From assembly GCA_017634065.1 (NCBI GenBank), contig JAGBOC010000028.1, positions 1 to 56,119 of the forward strand: DNA of 56,119 bases, in the 5' to 3' direction. Each line of letters begins with the position of its first letter. The first letter of the stretch is position 1. This document shows positions 6,993 to 15,611 of this stretch, one piece after another. The position numbers and the translations under genes were made by a program. This stretch comes from Lachnospiraceae bacterium (GTDB taxonomy: Bacteria > Bacillota > Clostridia > Lachnospirales > Lachnospiraceae). The notes beneath the pieces were generated by a model. It had not been told where the DNA came from and searched no databases. It saw only the letters and a list, made by a program, of their open reading frames with translations.

Positions 6993-8792
6993 TTAGTTTG
7001 GTACTTTTATTATTATAGAATTAGTGTTGTAAACACTTATATAATTTGCTGACTTGCTTAACCCCGTAACAAGTTTTATGCTATTTACACTTTGTTCTAT
7101 ATCATTTTCTTCATTTATATTACCTATGCTTATCGGATTAAACAACTCACAGTCATCTCGTATTCTAAGTATTGTCTCTAATTCTTTTATTACCACTCTT
7201 ATATTTATTGAATATTCTTTTTTATCATCAAATCTATTTTTTATTATGCTACTACATATTTCTTCGACACAGAGAGAAATTGTGTTAGTGCTTTTGCTAC
7301 TCAAGTTATTTTCTTTACAAAATAAACTTACCATACCTGATGTACCAAGTATTTCTTTCATACTATTAGCCGTAAACTCTATCTCATTTACTTTACTTGC
7401 TACTTTCTTCTTATCAAGAAGCAATCTTCTTTCATTAAGCGGCTGATTTCTATCATATGTATATATAATTATTAGTGCCAATAATAATGTCAAAAACGCA
7501 ACTACTGGCAGTGCTACATATGCTCCACGCCCTCCACGCATTCTAATAAGTATATATGACACCGGAACAAAAAATCCGAATTGATACATGAAAAAATACA
7601 AATTAGATTGCTTGATGTGCTTTGTACCTATCATATAATTTCCAAATATGTAGCTTAAAGTAAGTATAGGTAAAGCAATAGCCACCATTCTTATACTTTC
7701 AATTCCCATTTCATATAGATTGAACTCATATCGTCCAAGATAGGCTTTTGTCAATACTCTTGCAAGTAATACTAACGTTACTGATACAGAAGTTGCAACT
7801 ATTAAACCAACTTTTATACTTATATTTTGTAACTCTTTAAGAGCATTTCGATCTTCTTCTCCATAAAATATTCCTGACAAAGCCCACACAGTATCTGCAC
7901 CTGCTATATATGCACTTCCAACTAAATTCAATATTGATTTTTGTGCTGACAGTACTGCTAAGGCAATACCTGTCGAATACATCATAAGCATATGATTGAC
8001 AAGAAGTCTTGCAAGTATTTTAGATATTCTTATGACAATGACACTTGAACCATTTACAAAAACGTCTTGAATGCATTTTACTATCTTGACTTTGCTTTTT
8101 AATAAGAACTTTAGTGACTTATCTTTCCTTAAAAAGTGACAAAGTAAAACCAAAAGCCAAACTAGATTACTTATGGTTGTTGCCAAACCTATTCCAAAAA
8201 TACCACTATAAGTATATTTCACTACATAAAAATCTAGAACAATATTAACTGCTGTCATAATAATAAGTGAATAAACACTTCTTTGTGTATCTTTATCAAA
8301 GTGCATAAATCCATTCAAAAATCTTGCTAAATTAACAAAGACTATACCTGGACTCATGCCACATATATATGCTTCCAAATCAGGTGCTAAATAAGAGTGT
8401 GCTCCATATGCCCCTAGACAAATTGCTAACTGCTTTGAAAAGATAATACTAACTAATGAAAAAGTTATAGATAAAATTATTAATAGAATTATTGAAAATG
8501 AAAAAATAAAATTACCTTGCTCAATTTCGCCTTTACCAATCAGATTTGCATATACATTTCTGCTACCTCCTGTGATTATTCCTGCAATCATAAGATAAAG
8601 CAACATAAACGGAGCAAATAATCCTACTGCTGCCACAGCCCTTATTCCTAAAAAATTTGCTATGACTGCCGAATCAATAAGTGGTGCTATAACTAAAGGT
8701 ATATCAGAAATAACATAAGCTGCAAAAGAGTTTAAGAACATCTTTCTTATAATTTTTTTCTTATAATTATCCTGTGATATTTTTCTTACCAT
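6993..8792 (-). CDS. MATE-family exporter fused to a C-terminal HATPase-like domain
   Basis: 599 residues. The first ~450 form a MATE/MOP-type multidrug exporter with about 12 membrane segments (for example YVISDIPLVIAPLIDSAVIA and the paired half around ISIKVGLIVATSVSVTLVLL). The last ~130 residues are cytoplasmic and resemble the anti-sigma-factor/serine-kinase ATPase fold: LCVEEICSSII fits the N-box and ILRIRDDCELFNP the G1 region. Ordinary MATE proteins are about 450 residues, so this is an added domain. A weak promoter lies at 8911-8939. The substrate is unknown; the tail may couple transport to ATP level or a signalling partner. Confidence 0.85.
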   Translation of the reverse strand: MVRKISQDNYKKKIIRKMFLNSFAAYVISDIPLVIAPLIDSAVIANFLGIRAVAAVGLFAPFMLLYLMIAGIITGGSRNVYANLIGKGEIEQGNFIFSFSIILLIILSITFSLVSIIFSKQLAICLGAYGAHSYLAPDLEAYICGMSPGIVFVNLARFLNGFMHFDKDTQRSVYSLIIMTAVNIVLDFYVVKYTYSGIFGIGLATTISNLVWLLVLLCHFLRKDKSLKFLLKSKVKIVKCIQDVFVNGSSVIVIRISKILARLLVNHMLMMYSTGIALAVLSAQKSILNLVGSAYIAGADTVWALSGIFYGEEDRNALKELQNISIKVGLIVATSVSVTLVLLARVLTKAYLGRYEFNLYEMGIESIRMVAIALPILTLSYIFGNYMIGTKHIKQSNLYFFMYQFGFFVPVSYILIRMRGGRGAYVALPVVAFLTLLLALIIIYTYDRNQPLNERRLLLDKKKVASKVNEIEFTANSMKEILGTSGMVSLFCKENNLSSKSTNTISLCVEEICSSIIKNRFDDKKEYSINIRVVIKELETILRIRDDCELFNPISIGNINEENDIEQSVNSIKLVTGLSKSANYISVYNTNSIIIKVPN

Positions 8793-8910
8793 ATAACTAT
8801 TCTTACCACCAGTATACTTTTTTAAATTATCTTTTTAAAGTTTGTTGATGCTGTCGCAAACTTGCTACTATATTTATAACAAGTTTTTCTGATAATTATT
8901 AACCAATAAT

Positions 8911-8939
8911 ATTATATCACTTTCAATCGTTTTTATAAA
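8911..8939 (-). promoter_or_regulatory. Possible promoter of the MATE gene
   Basis: -10 TATAAT (8911-8916), 17-nt spacer, weak -35 TTTATA (8934-8939) on the minus strand, leaving a leader of roughly 110 nt before ATG 8792. Confidence 0.4.
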
Positions 8940-8992
8940 TAGAAATTAAAAAATAGAGTAATGCTTTATCAGGTACACTTTTTTCTAAAATA

Positions 8993-9019
8993 AAAATGCT
9001 CTCTTTGGGAGAGCATTTT
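8993..9019. terminator. Bidirectional intrinsic terminator
   Basis: Perfect 11-bp stem (8993-9003 with 9009-9019), 5-nt loop, T-rich on both strands. It closes the leftward transcript that ends with the 32-codon frame and separates it from the MATE gene. Confidence 0.85.
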
Positions 9020-9024
9020 TTATT

Positions 9025-9123
9025 TTATGCTTTACTAAACATTTCTTTTCCTTCTTCGCCGCCAAAGACCATAGCTTCAGAATAAAATCCATCTCTTCTA
9101 AACTTAACTGCTTTAATCTCCAT
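9025..9123 (-). CDS. Possible small protein (32 aa)
   Basis: A frame of 32 codons begins MEIKAVKFRRDGFYSEAMVF and ends GEEGKEMFSKA. It starts 17 nt after the flavin-binding gene and ends 6 nt before the terminator. The ribosome-binding site is weak (GGTAAG). The residue mix looks coding, but it could also be the tail of a lost gene. Confidence 0.4.
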   Translation of the reverse strand: MEIKAVKFRRDGFYSEAMVFGGEEGKEMFSKA

Positions 9124-9140
9124 ATCTTACCGCATAAAAA

Positions 9141-9542
9141 TTAAAACTTAAATGTTTCTGGTGCTTCTGTAAAAGAACTAAAAGTTGCAGTAGCATTCTT
9201 AAGATAAAACATTTCCATGCTATCATCATCAGGATTATATGAACTCTTAAGGCTTGGCATTTTTTCAAGCATTGCAACTTTTACATCATGATTGTTATCA
9301 TTTACAAGTTCAGCAGATACACGAAGCCATTTTGTACCATTAAATGCACAGATTTCTACATTTGGATTATTTTTTATTTGATTAGTTACATATTTTCCTT
9401 TTCCTGTCTGAATATATAATTTGCCATCACAAACTATATTTGTTCCAAAGGCTCTAACTCTTGGCTTGTTTCCATCAATAGTTGCTAGAAAATAACATTT
9501 TGTTTCATCTAAAAAATCACATACTCTCTTTACGTTATCCAT
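9141..9542 (-). CDS. Pyridoxamine 5'-phosphate oxidase-like, FMN-binding split-barrel protein
   Basis: 133 residues. FLDETKCYFLATIDGNKPRV opens the split barrel, and LYIQTGKGKYVTNQIKNNP, VEICAFNGTKWLRVSA and the terminal ATFSSFTEAPETFKF match the short pyridoxamine-oxidase-like proteins of anaerobes. They bind FMN or F420-like flavins; real substrates are mostly unknown, and true PdxH activity is not implied. AGGAGG precedes the ATG at ideal spacing, with a strong promoter at 9612-9640. Confidence 0.9.
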   Translation of the reverse strand: MDNVKRVCDFLDETKCYFLATIDGNKPRVRAFGTNIVCDGKLYIQTGKGKYVTNQIKNNPNVEICAFNGTKWLRVSAELVNDNNHDVKVAMLEKMPSLKSSYNPDDDSMEMFYLKNATATFSSFTEAPETFKF

Positions 9543-9611
9543 AATTTCCTCCTTTATCCTAAAGATTAATTAGATATTTCTCCTATCTAACATCTTATAG
9601 TTATGTAAAAT

Positions 9612-9640
9612 ATTATATCGCATACGACATATTTTGTCAA
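9612..9640 (-). promoter_or_regulatory. Strong promoter with a dyad in its spacer
   Basis: TTGACA (9635-9640), 17 nt, TATAAT (9612-9617) on the minus strand. The spacer and -10 contain an imperfect dyad at 9615-9630 (half sites ATATCGCA and ATGTCGTA), a plausible repressor site over the promoter of the split-barrel flavoprotein gene. Confidence 0.7.
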
Positions 9641-9711
9641 GATTAATAATGTATGGATTTTGGTAAAGATTTTTTTAATTTATTCCTTTTACAAATATAA
9701 AGTTTTTTATG

Positions 9712-10395
9712 CTAAATAAAAAATGCGATTATTGGTGCAATTATTATTGCTGGTAAGAGATTAGCTATCTTAATTTTAGTTATCTCCATAAGGTTTAACC
9801 CTATGACCATAACCATAAGATTTCCTACACAGGTTACTGCACCCATCATTTGTTCATTTTCAGATAGGAATACTAAAAACTGTGATAAAAAAACGACTAG
9901 CCCTTGAATAATAAAAACACTTATTGCAGAAAACATAACTCCTATACCAAGTGTTGCTGAATATATTACTGCTGAAAATCCATCAAGCATTGATTTTAAA
10001 AAGTAAATACTATAATCGTGTTTAATTCCTGCATCAATTCCTCCAAGTATGACCATAGCTCCTACACAGTACAATACACTTGTAGTAACAAATGCTTCGA
10101 CAAACTTGTCATCTTTATTCTTTTTAGCAAACTTTCGCTTTAATAATTTACCAACTTCATTTACATATTTATCTATATCTATCGTTTCACCTATTATGGT
10201 GCCAAAAGCAAGTGAGATTACTACAACAAGTGAATTAACCTCTACCATTGCACTTTTTATACCTATGAAAAAAGTTGCTATACCAAGAGCCTTCATTACA
10301 GATGATGATATTTTTTCTGGTATACCCTTCTTAAATATTAATCCTAAAGTTGACCCTGCTATTATTGACGCCGCATTTACTAATACACCAAGCAT
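9712..10395 (-). CDS. DUF554 family membrane protein (YdfK/YqgA-like)
   Basis: 227 residues with about six to seven membrane segments. MLGVLVNAASIIAGSTLGL, the repeat-like KALGIATFFIGIKSAM and VGAMVILGGIDAGIKHD are hallmarks of DUF554 inner-membrane proteins, whose role is unknown. GAGGTAAGTA precedes the ATG. It follows the flavin-reductase gene by 12 nt on the same strand, likely in one transcript. Confidence 0.88.
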   Translation of the reverse strand: MLGVLVNAASIIAGSTLGLIFKKGIPEKISSSVMKALGIATFFIGIKSAMVEVNSLVVVISLAFGTIIGETIDIDKYVNEVGKLLKRKFAKKNKDDKFVEAFVTTSVLYCVGAMVILGGIDAGIKHDYSIYFLKSMLDGFSAVIYSATLGIGVMFSAISVFIIQGLVVFLSQFLVFLSENEQMMGAVTCVGNLMVMVIGLNLMEITKIKIANLLPAIIIAPIIAFFI

Positions 10396-10407
10396 TACTT
10401 ACCTCTT

Positions 10408-10989
10408 TTATGCCAAACTGCCTTTCATTAATTCTTTACCAGCATTCCATGCCTGTCCTACTTTTTCATTTGACACATAATATCCACTTTGAAATTGATC
10501 AAATATTAATGCATTTAATTTGCTTGGATCAATTTTTCCATTTTCACTTAATACTTTTTCATTAGCATTTACATTTACTATCTTACCAACTACTGCAAAC
10601 ATATTTTCTGTATCAACTATTTCAGCAAGTTCACATTCCATACACACTGGGAACTCCTCTATAATTGGAGCATTCACCTTATTACTTTTTTTTGCATGAT
10701 AACCTGTATACTCAAACTTATTTAGCATTTTATTTCCGGTTGCTATACCAAAAAAATCTGCTACATCCATATGTTCTTTGTCAGCAATGCTTACTGTAAA
10801 TGCTTTTACCTTTCTTATGTTTTGTGTTGTCTTATGTTCATCATCAATAAATAGCGCAATCTTATCCATATCGCAAATCATTCCCCAGGCTGCATTCATC
10901 ACATTTACAACTCCATTTTCATCATAAGCTGCTACCATAAGAACTGGCATAGGATAAATTGCAGGGATCACCCCTAAATCTTTTCTCAT
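10408..10989 (-). CDS. Flavin reductase-like domain protein (FMN-binding)
   Basis: 193 residues. IYPMPVLMVAAYDENGVVNV and NAAWGMICDMDKIALFID begin the flavin-reductase-like split barrel; HKTTQNIRKVKAFTVSIADK and ADFFGIATGNKMLNKFEYTG are typical of the clostridial subfamily. These bind FMN and serve as flavin reductases or flavoredoxins in electron transfer. AAGGAAGG precedes the ATG. The gene is followed by the DUF554 gene and preceded by the ABC ATPase on the same strand. Confidence 0.88.
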   Translation of the reverse strand: MRKDLGVIPAIYPMPVLMVAAYDENGVVNVMNAAWGMICDMDKIALFIDDEHKTTQNIRKVKAFTVSIADKEHMDVADFFGIATGNKMLNKFEYTGYHAKKSNKVNAPIIEEFPVCMECELAEIVDTENMFAVVGKIVNVNANEKVLSENGKIDPSKLNALIFDQFQSGYYVSNEKVGQAWNAGKELMKGSLA

Positions 10990-11030
10990 AAAATACCTTC
11001 CTTTTACTAAACTAATTTTATTAATATATA

Positions 11031-12108
11031 TTAAATACTAAATCTATATGAAACTTCCATCTTCTCCTGATCTACATTTTTTTCGATAAGGTTATTATTT
11101 ATAATTGATGATGAAAGTTTATCTGTGTGATTAAAATCAAAATTAAAACCATCCAAATCTTTATATCCTATATATAATTCATTTTCTCTAATTTGTAATT
11201 GACACTTTATATTAGAATTATTTGACAAATTACTAAAAATCTCATTTAGTGTTACTTCTTCAAAAAGCAGGTTTACCATATTGACTTTATATATATCAAG
11301 TTTCTTTTTCGCTATATATGCCATAAGTTCGCTTATGAAGTAATATAGATCAAAATTAGTTTTGCTAATTTCTTTTTCAAATGAATCTACTTTAAATATA
11401 AAGTTCTGTGTCTTAATTTTTTTTGGATGGTCAAAAATGTCTTCTGGTGTCCCTTCTTCATAGACTATTCCTTCATCCATATAAAAAACTCTATTTGAAA
11501 CTTTTTTTGCAAATTCCATCTCGTGGGTCACGAGCATCATTGTTAAGTCTTTTGAGTGTAAATCATTTACAATATTTGCTACCTCATTTACCATCATTGG
11601 GTCAAGAGCAGATGTCGGCTCATCAAATAATAAAATCTCTGGCTCCATAGCAACTGCTCTCATGATAGCAACCCTTTGCTTCTGCCCACCCGACAATTCA
11701 TGCGGATAATTTTTCATCCTATCTTTAAGAGAAAATCTATCAAGAAGATTTACTGCTATATCATAAGCTTCTGATTTTGTTTTGTGTAGTATCTTCATAG
11801 GAGCAACCATCAAGTTTTCTATCACATTTAAATTATTAAAAAGATAAAATGATTGAAAAATCATACCAATCTTTTTCCTTACATCAGGTAAAGAGTAGTT
11901 TTTATCATATATGTTTTTTTCCATCAAAAATAACCTCTCCACTTGTTGCATCTTCAAGTCTATTTATGCATCTTAAGAATGTTGATTTACCTGTTCCACT
12001 TGGTCCTATGATTGATATGACATCATTCTTAAAAATACTTGCATTTACATCTTTAAGAGGTGTGGCATTTTCATATTCTTTTCTTAATTTTTTAATCTCA
12101 AGTATCAT
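11031..12108 (-). pseudogene. Amino-acid ABC transporter ATPase with +1 frameshift and HATPase-like tail
   Basis: Two frames make one ATPase of the polar amino-acid importers. The first (12108 to about 11915) has Walker A GPSGTGKST. The second has the Q-loop MIFQSFYLFNN, signature LSGGQKQR and Walker B ILLFDEPTSALDP. They join if one base is removed from a run of seven A (minus strand, 11914-11920), so this is a real frameshift, a slippage site or a read error. The corrected protein has 358 residues, about 115 more than usual. That tail (LLFEEVTLNEIFSNL, then LYIGYKDLDGFNF) resembles a degenerate HATPase domain. ATG 12108 overlaps the permease stop as ATGA. Confidence 0.75.
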
Positions 12109-13637
12109 CTCTTTTTCCAATCTACTTTCATCACAAACTTATTTAATACATTTGCCACAATAAGTGCAAATATATAATATATTATCGCAACTGCAATTAT
12201 AGGTATAAACGGCTCAAATGTTCTACTTCTAACTATGTCACTCATCTTTGTCAAATCTTGAACTGCTATATAGCCAACTATAGCAGTCGACTTTATAAGT
12301 GATATTATTTCTCCTTTGTAAACAGGAATTGCAGAAACCAGACTTTGCGGAAATATAAAGCGAAGGAATGTATGCATATATCCAAAGCCAAGCGCGTATG
12401 CTGCCTCCCACTGACCTACATCTACACTTCTTATAGAAGTAATCAAGATTTCAGAGACATATGCAGAAAAGTTTAATGTAAATGCAACTATCGCTACATA
12501 CTCTGCAGGTAATGCATTTGACTTAAATAGAGTGTAGTAAAATAATAAAAGTAAAACTACTATTGGTATTCCTTGAAGTATAGAGACATATGCATCACAG
12601 ATTTTATTTGTCAAAGGTCCTCCTATAAGTCTTAAAAGACATATAGCAAATGAAAGTATAGTTCCAAGGATTATAGATGCAAATGACATAAATATTGTAG
12701 TCTCTAATCCCCTCAAAAATAATTTATATCTATCTTCGTCTATGAAAGTGATTTTCACTGCTTCTTTAATTCCACTAATAGGGTTTAAGGAAACTTTATT
12801 TTCTGTATCTCTTTTTGCATATAAAAACATTTGATTTGATTTTAGTGGGTCAGAGAAATCTACACTCTTTTTTCTTTCTTCCGTTATAGTATTTCCGCCG
12901 CCACCTATATCAAACTTTCCTGACTTTATTCCAGGAAGCATTCCACTAAAATCTACTGCTTTAACATCAAGCCCATACTTGTATTCTTCACAAAATCTAT
13001 ACACTACCTCTACATCAAATCCAACAAAAGAATTATTGTACACATAACAATATGGTGGATAAGTCGCATCTATTGCAAAAATTATAACCCCATTTGTACT
13101 GTCAAGAGCATCAAAATCAAATGTCACAATATCACTATCATCTCCAAACCATCTATCATCTATTTTTTTTAGTTCACCATTTGATTTTATCTTTGCTAAA
13201 AACTCATTAAACTTTGGCAGTATTGTTTTATTCTTTTCACTTCTTGCAAAAAATATACCAGATTCTGCATCTCGAAGAGAATCGCCTACAAGCATAAGTG
13301 CATTATTTCTTTTTCTATTGTAATCATCTACAGCAAACTTTAATGCCATACCATACTTCTCATTTCCGATTTCTACTGCATACATTGCATCACTATTCAA
13401 ATTGTAAGTTTTTATTTCTGCTTCTTTAAATAAGGTTCTCGCAAGTTGTTCTGCTGATGAACCTGTGAGAACTGCTATAGCAGACTTTGAAGCATCTTCA
13501 ACAGATTTTATGGTTTTAGCATTTTCATTTTCTTTTTTTGATAAAAAACTAAAAATAGTAATCGCTATGATTAAAATAGCAATTATTGCTATGATTAAAA
13601 AATCAATAAAGTTGTTTTTTCTTATACTCTTATCCAT
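12105..13637 (-). CDS. Fused substrate-binding protein and permease of an amino-acid ABC importer
   Basis: 510 residues. An N-terminal membrane anchor (FLIIAIIAILIIAITIFSFL, 11-30) is followed by two SBP_bac_3-like regions. The first (about 45-165) looks partial; the second (about 180-275) shows YPPYCYVYNNSFVGFDVEV and FDIGGGGNTITEERKKSVDF. The permease domain (about 300-505) includes QGIPIVVLLLLFYY and the EAA-type loop QWEAAYALGFGYMHTF. The binding domain therefore sits tethered next to its own channel. The next gene, the ATPase, overlaps by 4 nt, so the two form one transporter. The substrate is likely a polar amino acid, not further defined. Confidence 0.9.
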   Translation of the reverse strand: MDKSIRKNNFIDFLIIAIIAILIIAITIFSFLSKKENENAKTIKSVEDASKSAIAVLTGSSAEQLARTLFKEAEIKTYNLNSDAMYAVEIGNEKYGMALKFAVDDYNRKRNNALMLVGDSLRDAESGIFFARSEKNKTILPKFNEFLAKIKSNGELKKIDDRWFGDDSDIVTFDFDALDSTNGVIIFAIDATYPPYCYVYNNSFVGFDVEVVYRFCEEYKYGLDVKAVDFSGMLPGIKSGKFDIGGGGNTITEERKKSVDFSDPLKSNQMFLYAKRDTENKVSLNPISGIKEAVKITFIDEDRYKLFLRGLETTIFMSFASIILGTILSFAICLLRLIGGPLTNKICDAYVSILQGIPIVVLLLLFYYTLFKSNALPAEYVAIVAFTLNFSAYVSEILITSIRSVDVGQWEAAYALGFGYMHTFLRFIFPQSLVSAIPVYKGEIISLIKSTAIVGYIAVQDLTKMSDIVRSRTFEPFIPIIAVAIIYYIFALIVANVLNKFVMKVDWKKR

Positions 13638-13652
13638 ATCTTTTTATTAAAA

Positions 13653-13672
13653 AATCCCTATTTCTAGGGATT
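13653..13672 (-). terminator. Terminator after the BCCT gene
   Basis: Perfect 8-bp stem (13653-13660 with 13665-13672, loop TTTC) followed by a T run on the minus strand. It separates the BCCT transcript from the fused ABC transporter gene. Confidence 0.75.
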
Positions 13673-13719
13673 ATACCAAAAAGAATATATACTTTTCAAT
13701 GTTTTTAATAAAATATGTA

Positions 13720-15270
13720 CTACTTTTCTTTTAGATACCTATTAAAATCTATAACTGATGAGATTATAACAAGCATTATAATAATCGCCGCCGGAAAACC
13801 TGCTATGACTGCAATATTTTGTACATTTTCATAACTTGCATTAGAAAAAGTTATCGCAACTGGCAAAAGTATAAGTAAGGTTGCCCAAAACTGTTTTACT
13901 ATCTTACTTGGCGACTTGTCGTGGCTTAAGTTTTTATATGAATAATAAGAGCAGGTAAGTGAGATTGAATCAAAACTTGTAGAGCAGAAAACTATCATTG
14001 ATACACAAATTGTAAAAAGAGCAAGTGGTGCAAGTGGCAAAGAGCTTATCGTGCTACCGATAACATCATACATTTCACCAGTCTTTGCAAATTGGCCAAG
14101 CAAATCTAACTTCCCTGACAACTGCTTTCCTATAGAATAATTTGGTATAACAAAGAAACTAAGGAGGGTTCCTGGTATTGCAAATAAATAACCTTCCAAA
14201 ATAGTTTGCTTTATAGTCCTACCTCTACTTATGATGCCGATAAAAAATGGCACTGTGATAGCCCAGGTCATCCAAAATGCAAGATAAAACACATTGTAAT
14301 TTTGAACAAATGCATTTTTTCTTGTAGGATCCACATAAGTAAATAATGGTATAAGATTATTTAAGAAAACTCCAATCTGTCTAAATGAACTTTCAATGAT
14401 AAACTGTGTCTCTCCACCAAATAAAAATATATAGGCAACAAACGCAAGAAAAATATATACACAGGCACTTGATAATTTCTTAATTCCTTCAAGTCCATGA
14501 TATAAAGATATACTATAAATAATAAATATTATAAGTAAAACTGCTATTGTAGTTATATTATTATCTGGTAAATTAAACAATCTATGTAAACAATTAGTTA
14601 TAACAGGTGGTGCAAAACAAAGCGAACAAGTCACAGCAGATATGATTGCAATCACTGCAAATACATCTATGATATTTCCTAAAACTCCATCAACTTTATC
14701 TTTGAAAAGAGGTCTTAAAGCTTCACTAAATCTTTGCTTTGTTCTTTTTCTTGTATGCATCATAAATCCAAAACAAACAGCGAGTACTAAATAAAGCCAA
14801 TAATTTGCCCAGAAATAAAATGAATGTGCTTGAGCCATACTATAAGAATCAACAAATAAATTATTTGCACTATCAAAACTTTGTATAAATGGTTCATTTA
14901 CATAATAAATCCATTCTGTAAATGAATAATAAATAATGTCTCCAGCAAGTCCTGCACAAAACATCATCGCTCCATATGCAAAAAATGAATACTTTGGTTT
15001 CTCATCTTTTTTACCAAGTCTTATATTTCCATATTTTGAGAATGCAAGAAAAAACGAAAAAACAAAAACAAATAGATTTACTGCCAGATATAAAATCGTC
15101 ATCTTATCTCTAAAAAAGGGATTGATTGCTGCAAAAAAATCATTTGCATTTTGAGGAAATGTAAAAAATAAAAAACAAAGAACTGCAATAATCATAAATG
15201 GTATAATCATTATTGATAGTTGCAACTCTCTTATATCAAATTTCTTTTGTTTTTTTAGTATGTTTCTCAT
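13720..15270 (-). CDS. BCCT-family transporter
   Basis: 516 residues with about 12 membrane segments. FFAYGAMMFCAGLAGDIIYY and FTEWIYYVNEP cover the region where BCCT carriers have their conserved glycine/aromatic substrate path. AFWMTWAITVPFFIGIISRG and VFCSTSFDSISLTCSYYSYK match the later conserved blocks. The family imports betaine, carnitine, choline or related zwitterions with Na+ or H+, or by exchange. GGAGGA precedes the ATG. The leader is about 190 nt and strikingly A/C-rich on the mRNA strand. It is divergent from the oxoacid oxidoreductase operon and shares a mirrored element with it. Confidence 0.85.
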   Translation of the reverse strand: MRNILKKQKKFDIRELQLSIMIIPFMIIAVLCFLFFTFPQNANDFFAAINPFFRDKMTILYLAVNLFVFVFSFFLAFSKYGNIRLGKKDEKPKYSFFAYGAMMFCAGLAGDIIYYSFTEWIYYVNEPFIQSFDSANNLFVDSYSMAQAHSFYFWANYWLYLVLAVCFGFMMHTRKRTKQRFSEALRPLFKDKVDGVLGNIIDVFAVIAIISAVTCSLCFAPPVITNCLHRLFNLPDNNITTIAVLLIIFIIYSISLYHGLEGIKKLSSACVYIFLAFVAYIFLFGGETQFIIESSFRQIGVFLNNLIPLFTYVDPTRKNAFVQNYNVFYLAFWMTWAITVPFFIGIISRGRTIKQTILEGYLFAIPGTLLSFFVIPNYSIGKQLSGKLDLLGQFAKTGEMYDVIGSTISSLPLAPLALFTICVSMIVFCSTSFDSISLTCSYYSYKNLSHDKSPSKIVKQFWATLLILLPVAITFSNASYENVQNIAVIAGFPAAIIIMLVIISSVIDFNRYLKEK

Positions 15271-15466
15271 GGGTCCTCCGATGTTTTAATAAATTAAATG
15301 TGTTTTTACACAAACTTTTGCTAGTATTTGTAAGTGAACTTGTGTTTTTGTCTGTTCTTTTGATTATATGTAAGTTTATATTTGTGGTTGTGGTTACGTT
15401 TACTAGTGCCTATGTTTGTGTCTATCGTTCAAATATTTATTAAAACTAATAATTTTGAACACTAAA

Positions 15467-15495
15467 ATATTATCATAATTCCTTTTATCTGTCAA
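15467..15495 (-). promoter_or_regulatory. Promoter of the BCCT gene
   Basis: TTGACA (15490-15495), 17-nt spacer, TAATAT (15467-15472) on the minus strand. Confidence 0.75.
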
Positions 15496-15530
15496 CCACA
15501 TAAGTCATTTTTTTAAAGTCTTAAGAAATA

Positions 15531-15558
15531 TTGACTTTTATTAAAATAATGCTATAAT
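15531..15558 (+). promoter_or_regulatory. Promoter of the oxoacid oxidoreductase operon
   Basis: TTGACT (15531-15536), 16-nt spacer, TATAAT (15553-15558). The predicted start near 15565 leaves a 46-nt leader holding the shared 19-bp element. Confidence 0.75.
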
Positions 15559-15611
15559 TAGTGCGTTCACAAATAGTAATATTTATAAATATTTGAACGA
15601 TAGGATAATAT

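Larger units (their letters stand above)
15422..15603. repeat. 19-bp inverted repeat in both divergent leaders (candidate operator)
   Basis: ATAAATATTTGAACGATAG occurs at 15585-15603 (+) and, perfectly, as its complement at 15422-15440. Both copies lie at roughly +20 to +38 of the predicted transcripts. On each side a GTTCA word near the start point is mirrored by TGAAC in the element, so each promoter carries the same dyad. Confidence 0.65.

Noticed and set aside
11914-11920. Programmed -1 ribosomal frameshift in the ABC ATPase
   Set aside because: The frames require a +1 shift, and no downstream pseudoknot or hairpin was seen.
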